Both the position numbers and the translations under genes were made by a program. The notes beneath the pieces were generated by a model. That model worked only from the letters and a program-made list of their open reading frames with translations. It was not told where the DNA came from and did no database searches. Of a stretch of DNA of 64,000 nt, positions 55,168 to 64,000 are shown in pieces (the first letter of the stretch is position 1; each line of letters opens with the position of its first letter). This DNA comes from Yponomeuta sedellus (taxonomy: Eukaryota > Arthropoda > Insecta > Lepidoptera > Yponomeutidae): positions 19,760,714 through 19,824,713 of the forward strand of contig OW203721.1 in NCBI GenBank assembly GCA_934045075.1, written 5' to 3'.

Positions 55168-58100
55168 ATGTGTGGGCCTCAAATGAAACGGGAGGTATTC
55201 ACGAGAGGGGAGAAATGTATCTTCTTCCACATAGTGGCTACATTCTCACTCGTACTAGTTTTGCTGATTATATTTTTCGTACATTTATGTACGGTGAAAC
55301 ATAGTGCGCATGATGTGCTGAAGGTTCACCGGAGGAGCGGCTCTGGCGATTCCGGGACAATTCTGAGTAAGTACGGGTACGAGGCAGCTATATCATAAAA
55401 TATTCCTAGTTTTTTTTATTATGCAGCCTCTTTAGACGTCCCACTGCAGGGAATACAGCGAAGGCCCACTGGGACCATAGGACGTGGGACCTATAATTAG
55501 ACCATCGCTTCAAGCCCAGAATATTATGTTCTGTGGCTTCAAATTTTTCTTGTGCTACGGAGTCTTTGTTTTATATTCTCGCGGGAAGTCTGTTCTCGCC
55601 TTTTGGAAAACGGTACATCCAGACTGAGGCCATTTGCACAAATCAAGTACGGTGGCTCCCTGTGGGAATCATAGCCACGACCTCGATTTATCAGACCAAC
55701 GGGACAGTAAATAGTTTGGCTTCGGTTCACTCCAAACAAAATGTCTGGCTAGGTCCGTCTGACCACTACTCTCGTCTCGGCGTGGTCTTCGTATTGGGAA
55801 GTCCATCGCTAGCGCTGTGCGGCGCCCTGCTCCTAAAGCCGGAGTGGTCGCTGGTGCCAGGCCACTGCGCGGCCGCGCGGACCGACCCTGGACTGGCTGA
55901 CTACTTGCCCGGCTGGCGGATCCGCTACGCCACGGAGGCAGGCGATGTCGGTTAGATTAGAAACAACCCAGTAATTAGTAATTATTCAATGTACTATATT
56001 AAAGTAACGCAAAACTTGGAAACACTTTCTTTAGAATTATTAATTGAATTTTTCTTTTTTTTTATATGAAGGTATAACTAGGGTTGCCAACTCTACTATA
56101 CAGGGCGTCCTAAAGTTATGGGCCATGAAGGAAAAGTACCTTAAGTATCGTAGATAGGGTATTTTGCTGAAACTTTATGTTATTTTTAAAAGTTAGTAAT
56201 ACTGCATTCAAAGATTTCCTTGACTTGCCTTGTCTGGTAATCGAACCGACTTAAATGTAAAAAAAACCACCCCTACTTTTATAATGCCAATCGAAAGAAT
56301 GGCCAAAAAATTATAACTCTTCTTAAATAACATAGTATTTTAAAAGAAAGGAACAGCGTGAAATTAATCATTTTAATCAAACTAAAAACATACATGAAAC
56401 TGCTGCAGTCAATTAAGTGGGTATTTTTTTGTAAATTAATTAAATGCTCAAAATGTGATCCTATTGTCTTACGCAAATCGCCAATCTTTTAATGAGTCCG
56501 CTGCCTGTTGATTTTAATTTTTCATCCTCAACTTAATGGACTACGGCAGTTTCATGTATGTTTTAAATTTGATTAAAATGATTAATTTCACGCTGTACCT
56601 TTATTTTCAATTCTATGTTACTTAAGAAGAGTTATTAGTTTTTGGCCTTTTATTTCGATTGGCATCATAAAAGTAGGGTTGTTTTTTTTAAAATTTAATT
56701 CGGTTCGATTCCCAGACAATGCAAGTAATTTTTAGGAAATCTTTGAATGCAGAATTACTAACTTTTAAAAATAACATAAAGTCTTGTTTCAGCAAAATAC
56801 CCTATCTACGATATTTTAGGTACTTTCCATTCACGGCCCATAACTTTGGGACGCCCTGTATAATATAGTATCCTACTATATAATATAGTATCCTACTATA
56901 TTAGGGGTTCAAATACTATATTTAAAAATATATATATATAGTAGGCGAAACTACTATATTCTAAGTATATAAGTAATATTCAGAAATTATTGAAATCAAC
57001 AAAATTTTGGGCATAGTACTTTACAAAAATTTTCTTCTAAATCAACCGTGGAAAAATGGCAGGAAGTTTTTCTCCTAATAGATTGAGATTTGCCTAATAT
57101 TTTAATAATCATATAATTTTTTCTTTCAATTCCTGCTACATCAGCATTCACAGAGCGCATATTTTCGGTCATGAAGACGAAATGGAGAGACGAGCGTAAC
57201 AGGGCTAGCTTGAATTTAATTAAAGCTGAATTAATTGTGTGTTTTAACTTAAAACTTGATTGTAATGAATCATTTGATTATTTTCTTAAAAATAAAAATA
57301 TTATTATTAAGGCGCAGGGGAGTAAAAAATATTCTTTTAAAAATAAAGAAAATATACAACCACATACCATTTTTTTACTATTATTTTGCCACCTACTATA
57401 GTTTTACGGGTAATTAACGGGCTTCATTACCCGTAACCGTCATTACCAGTAACGGGCTTCGAAAATACTATATTTGTCACAAAAAAAGTTGGCAACCCTA
57501 GGTATAACGGTTATACCTTCATATATAAAAAAAAGAAAAAGTGGCGGATTTACCAATAGGCTAAGTAGGCTGGAGAGCCTAGGGCGGCAGATTTAGAGGG
57601 GCGGCAAATTTAGCAAAATTTTTATTTATCTTACAGAAATAAAAAAATATTACGTCCGTAATCCGTATAATAAAAGATTACTAAACGCACTGTAAAATAT
57701 AGGTACTTAAGCGATCATGAATTTTAAAAATATTCCAATAGCGTTTCAATATTAATTTAAATTTAGTAACTTTTACCCTAATTATAAAAATGATATTTAA
57801 CGAGTAATATGTTTCAACATTTAAATATTTATTTTCTACTAGGTACCTACTATACGTATGTATTTGCGTAGTAGTATTTGGGTTGCGGCGGGGGAAGGGA
57901 ACGAATGGCATGACCGTTCGCTAAGTGTCTGGACGAATTGACAGCACGAGCCATGAACGCGTCCGCTCCGCGTCGCGATCGGGTTGCCGCGCGTGGGAAC
58001 CGATGCAGGGGGCGAGAGAGATAGATATAGAGCGGAGCGGCAAACAAAATCAAATGAAAAGTCACTTCGGTATTGCGTCCTGCAATTTCTACTAAGTACG

Positions 58101-61100
58101 TATTAATATTGGCACACAACTTATTTAATATCTTTTTCAGTATCCATGGCAACCAACTGAACCATAGAGTTTGTATGCCATACCTACTTCACATCCTCGG
58201 AAGTTTTTAAGAATTTAAACATAAATTCTTCAGTTCCACTCTGGAACTTAACGATCAGGTCCAAGGTGTGACTGTCCTTTAATGAGGTCATCACGTTTTT
58301 CATGGCTTTCTGCCATCAGGAGATTCCGTCGTTTCTTTGAAAGTTCGAGGTTCTTTCGGTTTGTGCAGGTTTTCAATCTCTTCAGCAGCTGCCATTACAA
58401 AATCGTTATATCGCTTTGGAGCTGAGATTGTTGACCTGTCTCTCAAAGAATATCTTGTTATGGTTTCCTCAGCATCAACATTGACAGGTTCGTCATCGTC
58501 ATCATCGACATGATTGGAACCAGAAATGGATTCGTAGTCGCTTTCATTCTCAGCTTGTTCCAGTTGTTCCACTAGTTCAACATCTTCAGTGCTGTTGACC
58601 AAATTTTATTGCAATGTGTTGTCGTGATTGTCGCAGTCAGTTTCACGAATGATGTCAAGTGGTCTGACGTCTCCACCTTCAATATCATCAAAGTGTGTTG
58701 TTACTTCTTTACGTTTCGGTTTTAATGACAAAGGCTTAAGAGGTTCATCGTTGAAAAAATCGGTGATATCATTTTTGTGTGTTTCTTTGTAAAAACATGG
58801 ATTTCATCACTCGAATATCTTTTGATGTGACCACTTTATTTTTGGAAGGTAGAAGAATTTTAAACGCTTTTGAGGTTTCTAGTCATCAATAAAGGTGACA
58901 AAGAATTTGTTTCCGCTTTTAGTGGGCGTTCTGATAGGTCCACAAACGTCGGTGTGGACGATTTCTAGGAGCTCAGATGTTCGTTTAGTGGTTTTCTCAC
59001 GTGGAGCTGGTACTCGGTGCATTTTACCTAGGATGCAGGTTTCACATTCTGGTAATGTTTCTGATGCATCGAAGTTCAAACCAATTAGATTTTGATTCTG
59101 AAGTGCATCGTTGGCGTTCATGTGCCCAAGTTTTCTGTACCAGTTATAGATGTTTGATGAATCCATTTTCTTTAAAGAAGTCGGAGCTGTGTCATCTTTA
59201 TCATTGGCCAGGTTGTTGCACTCGTGCTTGGTTGGTTTGATGTAGTAGAGTCCATCTTCTTGTTTGTAAGCAGTGATAGTTATACCAGCTTTTGGATTGT
59301 TTACTGTCGCCTGAATGCTGTGAATTTTTAAGGCATGCCTTTCCTCACCTTATGATTAGTACATGCTACTGTTTTTAGGTCAACAGTATACTCGTCACTA
59401 CATAGTGGGTTGCAAAAATAATTTAATAACTGACAGAACCATTACCTAGTTCACAATCATATTAATAACGGGAAAAAGCCGATGTAATGAGGACGATAGA
59501 ACACAAATCATAAAGTTGCAATTTCAGAATAAATTTAATTAATATGATTGTGAACTAAACTAACGTATTGAATATATTATTTTTAATGCACTAACGCGTG
59601 CTAAGGACAATTTAAAAATTGTTTAGCCTCTAAATAGGTTTTTATAACGTATTGAATTTCAAAGGTCAGCAGGGGCGGCAAAAATTGAATAGCCTACTAG
59701 CGGCAAATTTGTAAATCCGCCGAACTTTAACCGGAATCTTTCAAGATTGCATAAAAATTGAGAAATTGAACAGGTTGCTTCATCAAAATTGTTTGATGAA
59801 TTCTATAATAAAGGTGTTACAGGGGTTGCGATATTTAATTAAAATGTAGTAAATAGATTAGTGGCTTGACAATACAGCTTTCCTATTCTCATTGAGTGCT
59901 ATTGTCATGTTGATCACGAGTCCATTTCAGATACAGCGATTAAAAAGAGCATCCCCCACCCTCAATTTGATTCGGAACTTTTTGCAAATAACGTCGGCGT
60001 CCTGCAACACGAAACAGTTTTCCCTATCGAAGATTTCATCTGTGAGTTCCATCACAAACCAACCTATAGTCTGTTAGCTTTTAGAATATACTTCGGGCTT
60101 TAGAGTAGGCTTCGGTTTTCTCCGAAAGCACACGAGTGTAATACCTACTAATTCCTGCTCTGTATACATACAACTTTTTATTTTGAAAATTTCCTGTAAA
60201 ATTAAGTGTCATATTAGTTCCGATATTTCTATTACACGAATATATCCGATTCTATCCGATAGTAGCCGAGGTATACCTGTTCTAAAAGCTAACAGACCTT
60301 TTATTTTTTGTACGTATCCGTGTTAATGTGTCTGGACCTTAAAACTCTCCTCTTTTGTTTAATAAGTCTGTGATAAAGAAGAGAAATAGCCGCGCACTGT
60401 AACGGCCTTTGAAGAGTGTTTTAAAGGAATTATAAATAACAATGTTAACAACCACTATTTACTTCAAAGACTATAGTAGGTACCTACATTTTTAAATTTC
60501 TCTATGATACTAACCAACGAAATTTCTAGTTACTTATTTTCAACGTTAGCAATATCAATTAGTTTAGGCTATCTAAGGCAAGATGACCGAGCTAGATTAG
60601 CTTACCTGCCTGACCTGCCTCCGGCTCACAACACAATTTCAATTGAGGCGCTTACGCCAAGGGTGTTTCGCTTACGCCCATTAGTGCGAACCCCGAGATT
60701 GGATTATGGAGCTCTAGTAGAGGATGTGTCAAATTATTTATTTACTATTTATTCATAAGAAAAACGAGTCCGGATCCGTTCTTCACCTAAGTTCTCCACC
60801 TGGGTGAAGCACGGACGGGGACTTCTAACTTTCTAAGATCCCGTGCTCCAACTGATGAGGTTATTGTCCCTTAGTATAGTCAAGTAAATAAAAATATACA
60901 TGATTTAACAAATTTTATATTTAATCAATACGATTTATTTTAACGCATTTTTCCAAAAAATGGCCCACGGAAATTTCCTTATGAATTAATAGCATTTGCG
61001 AATGCAATATCGTATTGATTAAATGTTTGTTAAATTATGTATTTTTTTATTTACTTCACTGTACTAAGGGACAACGTCATCAGTTGGGGCACGGGACCTT

Positions 61101-63943
61101 AGAAGTCCCCGTGCTCATCCGTGCTTCACCCAGGTGGAGAACTTTGGTGAACCACGGGTCCGGACTCTGCAGTTTACCGGCGAGGTCCTGGTACGGGAGC
61201 ACAACGTCACGATAAAAGTTTTGTCCTCTTACCGGCTAGCGCCGCCTTCCGCCTTTCTGCCAGGTTGTGTGCAAATATATTCACACTATTCCCATGTTGC
61301 AGATCCAAAAGCAGTGGACGAGAATTTTAGTGAAAATCTAGAATTAGTCGCTTGGGATTGGAATAGACAAGGTCAAAGTGGTAAGACTTTTGATAAAATG
61401 ATGGTAGGTGCAAATGATGGTAGGCGCCTACAGTTAATGGTAAGAGCAATGTTGGTATGTTGGTAAGAGCGAGGTATTTTTTAAACCAAAAATTAAAAGC
61501 GATGAGCTGACAACTTCAGCTATTTTTGAGCCAAACTGAAAGTGCTTTTTAATTTATAGATGAGGGTAGAATAAAACGGCTATTTGTATATCCGATGCCA
61601 ACGAAAGAGTGTCAACATTTCGTGTCGTCAGTTACCGAAGTGCGATCACCCTACGAGTTTTGTGTTATTGCTGCTGATAGAAACAATTTCTGTTTTGGTA
61701 AGTACCTACATGTGTGGCAATCAACCTATCCGTCCACCTTGCTGGTGACAGTGTCAAATTAAAACTCAAGGTAAGCGGAGGGGAGTTTTGATAAGGCTTC
61801 ACACAAGACTCCCGTCATCTGTTAGGGTCACCGCACACGGGCCACCGGCCACAACCACAAAACGCCGCCACTGGCATATTTCCTGTAATTTTCATACATT
61901 TTATATGGACTCGCCGCACACGGTTGGCACCGGTGGCGGCCACACGCTACAAATCGTCGCAGCTTGCTTCTTGTGGCTCGCACCGGCCACTAAACGTCGA
62001 CACAAAAAGCCGCCACACGCCACTCGCGCGATTCCGCGCCCCCCTCTCCTTTGCCTCAGTTAACCTGTGCTGTAAAGTCGACGGTAACGCACGGTACGGT
62101 AGTATGTGGTTCATATAGGTAGATAAATATGGATATATAATTATTTATATCAGGGATACAATCCCGACCTGAGATTTTGGATTCAAAAAGTGATAGTTAT
62201 AGTAATAGAGGAGAAAAAGTGAAGGCCTGGGAAGAAATCTGCGAATTGTTTATTGAAATTGTTGTGAAACTTACCTTAATGTAATAGCTAGTCTTTCCGC
62301 ATGTGCGATGCTTTTCCGCATGTTGGTGTCGTGGTGCTTTAATCCAGCATATAATAAAGCATGTAGTTCCCAAAACGTACCTATACTTAAACGAAAATGT
62401 TTGAAAAACTTTTTAGAATGGTTTAGAAGATTATCGAAATGTTCGTTGCATTTGTGTACATTCGTTAAAACTGGATGTATCCAATAACTAGTTTCGTCTT
62501 CTACGACGACGTCTTTTTATCAAAAGTAGCGCAATTAAACCTTCTTCGTCAGAGTCCATTATGATACTGCACGCCACGCAAGGGTTAAAAAAAGTAGCAG
62601 CCACCGACCGCAAGTGTCGACCACCGGCCACAAGTGGCTGTCGCGCGCTTCAGCTACCTTTGTAGCCGCTTCTAGCTTCTCGTGGCGGCGTTTGTGGCCG
62701 TCGCGTGTGGCCCGTGTGCGGCGAAACTTAGGCGTGAAACATTTCCCGACACCCCGTTAGTCACTTCGTTAAGTTTGAAAGGTTATTTCACTCCATATTT
62801 TGTTCTCAAAGGTTTAAATTATTTAAATAGAGTAACTAGAGAGATGTACATTCAACTTTAGTCAACATGTAAAAAATCGTTGATAGAAATCTTTAAAATA
62901 GCGGAAGCAATAACGACTATTAACTGGTTTTCTCGTCAAGAAAATCAATTGCTCTTTTGACACTATTAATGTTTACACCTACTCCCAGACCAAAACTGAA
63001 TGAAACCAAATCATGTTTTCGTCTGGGGAATAAATACGAGCAAATAATTTTAAATTAAAAAATTATGATTTGCTGAGTATTCAACCTGAGAGCTGAGCCA
63101 TTTGTTATTTTTTATCTGCTACGCACATTTTTTGCTGCTTACAGTTTTTGGTCTTTCCGACCACTGGTTCGTTCTAGTACCCAATAGAATTTCATTACTG
63201 AAAACATTTTATCGGGCGGCTATCAAACCGCTTTTGTTGCTGATCTATGCTATTAATAACTGTTGTTATGAAATTTCTATGTGCATGTATGAAAATAAGG
63301 GGAGGGGGGAGGGCATCATATATAGCACTAATAAATTGTTCAAGTACCATGCCGAATTTCGACCTAGGAATATGTTTTCTGATTCAGGCGAATAAAAAAG
63401 TCCGATTTTCAAATGCTACCCTCTTCTTAACTCGTCTACTATATAATATAGTATTTGGGTTAATGTCATAAAAATGGGCATGTCCGTAAATTACATCTCA
63501 GAACACTATGTACGTGGTCGATAATTTGGCATTGATCAGCAAAAAATACGGTTTCATCATAATCATCATCATCATAATCAGCTGGTGTCAGTACTTCACT
63601 GCTGAACATAGGCCCCTCCCAAGACACGCCACTGAGCCCGATCTTCGGCTCTCCTCTTCCAGTCACTACCCACCTGCCAAAATACGGTTTGATCACCATC
63701 AAATGTTTTGAGAACACATGGTTCAACGGTGGGTTTTCAAAATCCCACAGTGGCTGTATAAAACCCACTGAGAAAGAAACAATTTTTTTTTCAGAACACG
63801 GTGCGTTAATTTACTCACGCAATGCCATAGTTGGATTCTTCTCATGGGGTGAACGATGTGGGAAGATAGCAGTCCCGCTTATTGTCATCAACGTGAAAAT
63901 GTACCAAGGATGGTTGGAAGATATTACTTCTTTGAATAAATAA
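55168..63943 (+). CDS. Membrane-anchored serine protease homologue, six exons, catalytically dead
   Basis: Exons: 55168-55366, 55501-55950, 60568-60716 (or 60725), 61134-61380, 61560-61697, 63795-63943. Every junction is in phase, giving about 443 residues. After a short basic cytoplasmic start comes one hydrophobic segment (HIVATFSLVLVLLIIFF), a type II anchor. A linker of about 110 residues leads to a chymotrypsin-fold domain: CGALLLKPEWSLVPGHC (the His motif), RLDYGAL (the Asp region, with Tyr in the usual Asp place), then FCFEHGALIY where active enzymes have GDSGG, and VGFFSWGERCG. The nucleophilic Ser is replaced by His, so proteolysis should be lost. Such homologues act as cofactors or binding proteins, for example in insect melanization; this one's role is unknown. 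The exon 2 donor is GTTAGA. The stop overlaps AATAAATAAA. Intron 2 holds nested transposons, intron 3 an inverted exon copy, intron 5 a Harbinger relic. Confidence 0.9.
56101..56858. mobile_element. Long fold-back element nested in the hAT
   Basis: CAGGGCGTCCTAAAGTTATG and its near complement are the ends, flanked by TA. Arms of about 320 bases are inverted almost to the centre, sharing CTATCTACGATA-, AAGTTAGTAAT-, GATTAATTTCACGCTGT- and CATGTATGTTTTA-type blocks. No coding content. Long arms with TA duplication suggest a Tc1/mariner-type or unclassified fold-back. Confidence 0.88.
57125..57400 (+). pseudogene. hAT transposase C-terminal dimerisation fragment
   Basis: The plus strand reads FTERIFSVMKTKWRDERNRA followed by SLNLIKAELIVCFNLKLDC. 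This matches the usual C-terminal hAT dimerisation block (S/T-x-E-R-x-F-S, then R-N-R and L-I-K-x-E-L). The upstream catalytic portion is missing. Confidence 0.85.
58290..59340 (-). pseudogene. Ty1/copia polyprotein fragment, internally deleted
   Basis: From 59340 downward: YKQEDGLYYIKP, then a GAG-pre-integrase zinc region (NWYRKLGHMN and PECETCILGKMHRVP, with the first His replaced by Tyr), then HTDVCGPIRTPTKSG and FFVTFIDD, the start of the integrase core. The rest of integrase is deleted. The frame resumes in the acidic integrase-RT linker (EETITRYSLRDRSTISAPKR) with several stops and ends before reverse transcriptase. The order is that of Ty1/copia elements. It is inactive. Confidence 0.9.
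59582..59648 (+). mobile_element. SINE, second family, 3' tail fragment, rearranged
   Basis: Inverted 3' end TGCACTAACGCGTGCTAAGG joins directly to the forward tail TTTAGCCTCTAAATAGGTTT through an AATTTAAAAATT turn. This is another fold-back of the family at 52443, with very short arms. Confidence 0.7.
60766..61167. repeat. Inverted duplication covering an exon start
   Basis: Arms 60766-60935 and 61006-61167 are inverted with roughly 85-90 percent identity around a spacer of about 70 bases. The right arm ends inside exon 4 of the serine protease homologue (61134 onward), so it contains the exon's acceptor CTTCACCCAG and its first 34 bases. The left arm is the antisense copy in intron 3. Confidence 0.9.
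62150..62285 (+). pseudogene. MADF-type DNA-binding protein fragment of PIF/Harbinger
   Basis: The plus strand reads QSRPEILDSKSDSYSNRGEK then VKAWEEICELF. R-P-E-I/L-x-D, Y-x-N/D-R and A-W-E-E-I are the MADF/Myb-like landmarks of the second Harbinger protein, which helps recruit transposase to the ends. Only the N-terminal third remains. Confidence 0.75.
62275..62559 (-). pseudogene. PIF/Harbinger transposase N-terminal fragment
   Basis: From ATG at 62559-62557: MDSDEEGLIALLLIKRRRRR, then a frame change, then YWIHPVLTNVHKCNEHF, FKHFRLSIGTFWELHALLY and TNMRKSIAHAERLAITL up to a GTAAG donor at 62274. That order (acidic start, Arg run, YWxHP, F-x-x-F-R-x-S, T-N-x-R, ERLAxTL) is the conserved N-terminus of Harbinger transposases. 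The DDE catalytic part is deleted. Confidence 0.85.
63545..63680 (+). repeat. Interspersed repeat scrap starting (CAT)n
   Basis: ATCATCATCATCATAATCAG, then CTTCACTGCTGAACATAGGC and CCCAAGACACGCCACTGAGC. This is a very common lepidopteran interspersed-repeat sequence. It is about 110 bp before the last exon of the serine protease homologue. Confidence 0.65.
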
Positions 63944-64000
63944 AGCGGTTCTATATTTCGGTAAGTTGAAACCTTCTTTATTTACGTGGTTGGCCTCTAG

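Larger units (their letters stand above)
56079..57500 (+). mobile_element. hAT transposon remnant with 8-bp target duplication
   Basis: TAGGGTTGCCAACT and its exact complement are the ends, flanked by a perfect GGTATAAC (56071-56078 and 57501-57508). The 3' part encodes the C-terminal piece of a hAT transposase. A fold-back element (56101-56858) is nested just inside the left end. It lies in intron 2 of the serine protease homologue. Confidence 0.93.
56047..57540. repeat. Palindrome split by a hAT insertion
   Basis: Left TTTTTATATGAAGGTATAAC and right GTTATACCTTCATATATAAA are complementary and continue into (T/C)- and (A/G)-rich arms. Removing the hAT and one duplication rejoins them as one hairpin of roughly 30-bp arms, so the hAT entered its exact centre. 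Confidence 0.8.
57543..59721 (-). mobile_element. Element with GGCGGATTTAC inverted ends enclosing a copia relic
   Basis: GGCGGATTTACCAATAGGC at the left faces GTAAATCCGCC at the right (59711-59721). GGGCGGCA and TAGGCT motifs repeat just inside both ends. Most of the interior (58240-59345) is a decayed Ty1/copia pol fragment on the minus strand. Either the copia inserted into a small DNA element, or the element captured it. No target duplication was found. Confidence 0.6.
61825..62727. mobile_element. PIF/Harbinger element, internally deleted, with TTA duplication
   Basis: Ends share CGCACACGGGCCAC and its complement, with AAACGCCGCCAC inverted further in. TTA flanks both sides (61822-61824 and 62728-62730). 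Pieces of both PIF/Harbinger genes remain inside on opposite strands. It lies in intron 5 of the serine protease homologue. Confidence 0.9.

Noticed and set aside
55533..55955. Stand-alone 140-residue protein
   Set aside because: It is exon 2 of the protease homologue; the terminal stop is formed by the GTTAGA donor, and the fold continues in exons downstream.
62499..62559. Small arginine-rich gene (MDSDEEGLIALLL...)
   Set aside because: It is the broken N-terminus of a Harbinger transposase, not an independent basic peptide.

Overview
The window looks like nuclear DNA from a lepidopteran (moth or butterfly). It is AT-rich, its genes are split into short exons by GT-AG introns, and it is saturated with tRNA-derived SINEs, mariner, hAT, PIF/Harbinger and MITE-type elements plus short LINE scraps. 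The lepidopteran call is an inference from genome style and repeat families, not from a species marker. I recognise no prokaryotic, plasmid or phage feature.

Host genes, left to right. (1) A small two-exon THAP zinc-finger unit, probably degenerate (3326-4652, +). (2) The C-terminal six exons of a bestrophin chloride channel (8850-14745, +); its N-terminal half is not found in the window and probably lies upstream. (3) A CCCH zinc-finger protein resembling ZC3H10 (coding exons 21819-25298, -), with an unresolved 5' exon near 27.4 kb and an unresolved last exon near 21.35 kb. (4) A two-exon gene for an acidic 169-residue protein of unknown function (44434-47435, +). (5) A six-exon, membrane-anchored, catalytically dead serine protease homologue (55168-63943, +). 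Exon phases match at every junction placed for genes 1, 2, 4 and 5, and for the six central exons of gene 3.

The rest is mostly layered mobile DNA. Many insertions still have target-site duplications: three hAT-type elements with perfect 8-bp duplications at 1686, 27763 and 31327, another hAT at 56079, PIF/Harbinger-type elements with TTA or TAA duplications, a TTAA element at 12347, and two mariner copies (18371 and 29994). Several are nested, for example a fold-back inside a hAT that itself sits in the centre of a palindrome (56.0-57.6 kb), and a mariner plus a hAT MITE inside one larger element (29836-32368). A 2.6-kb region is tandemly duplicated (48876-51542 and 51543-54151).

The most unusual signals are: an inverted copy of a serine-protease-homologue exon start, including its splice acceptor, just upstream of that exon; a SINE family whose fold-back centre and 5' truncations fall at the tRNA-like anticodon stem-loop; an unclassified element carrying more than a dozen TTTCATTGCCGTGG-like motifs; a PIF/Harbinger remnant keeping pieces of both opposed genes; and an in-frame TAG in the best candidate first coding exon of the CCCH gene. 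All assignments come from reading the sequence; no database search was run.
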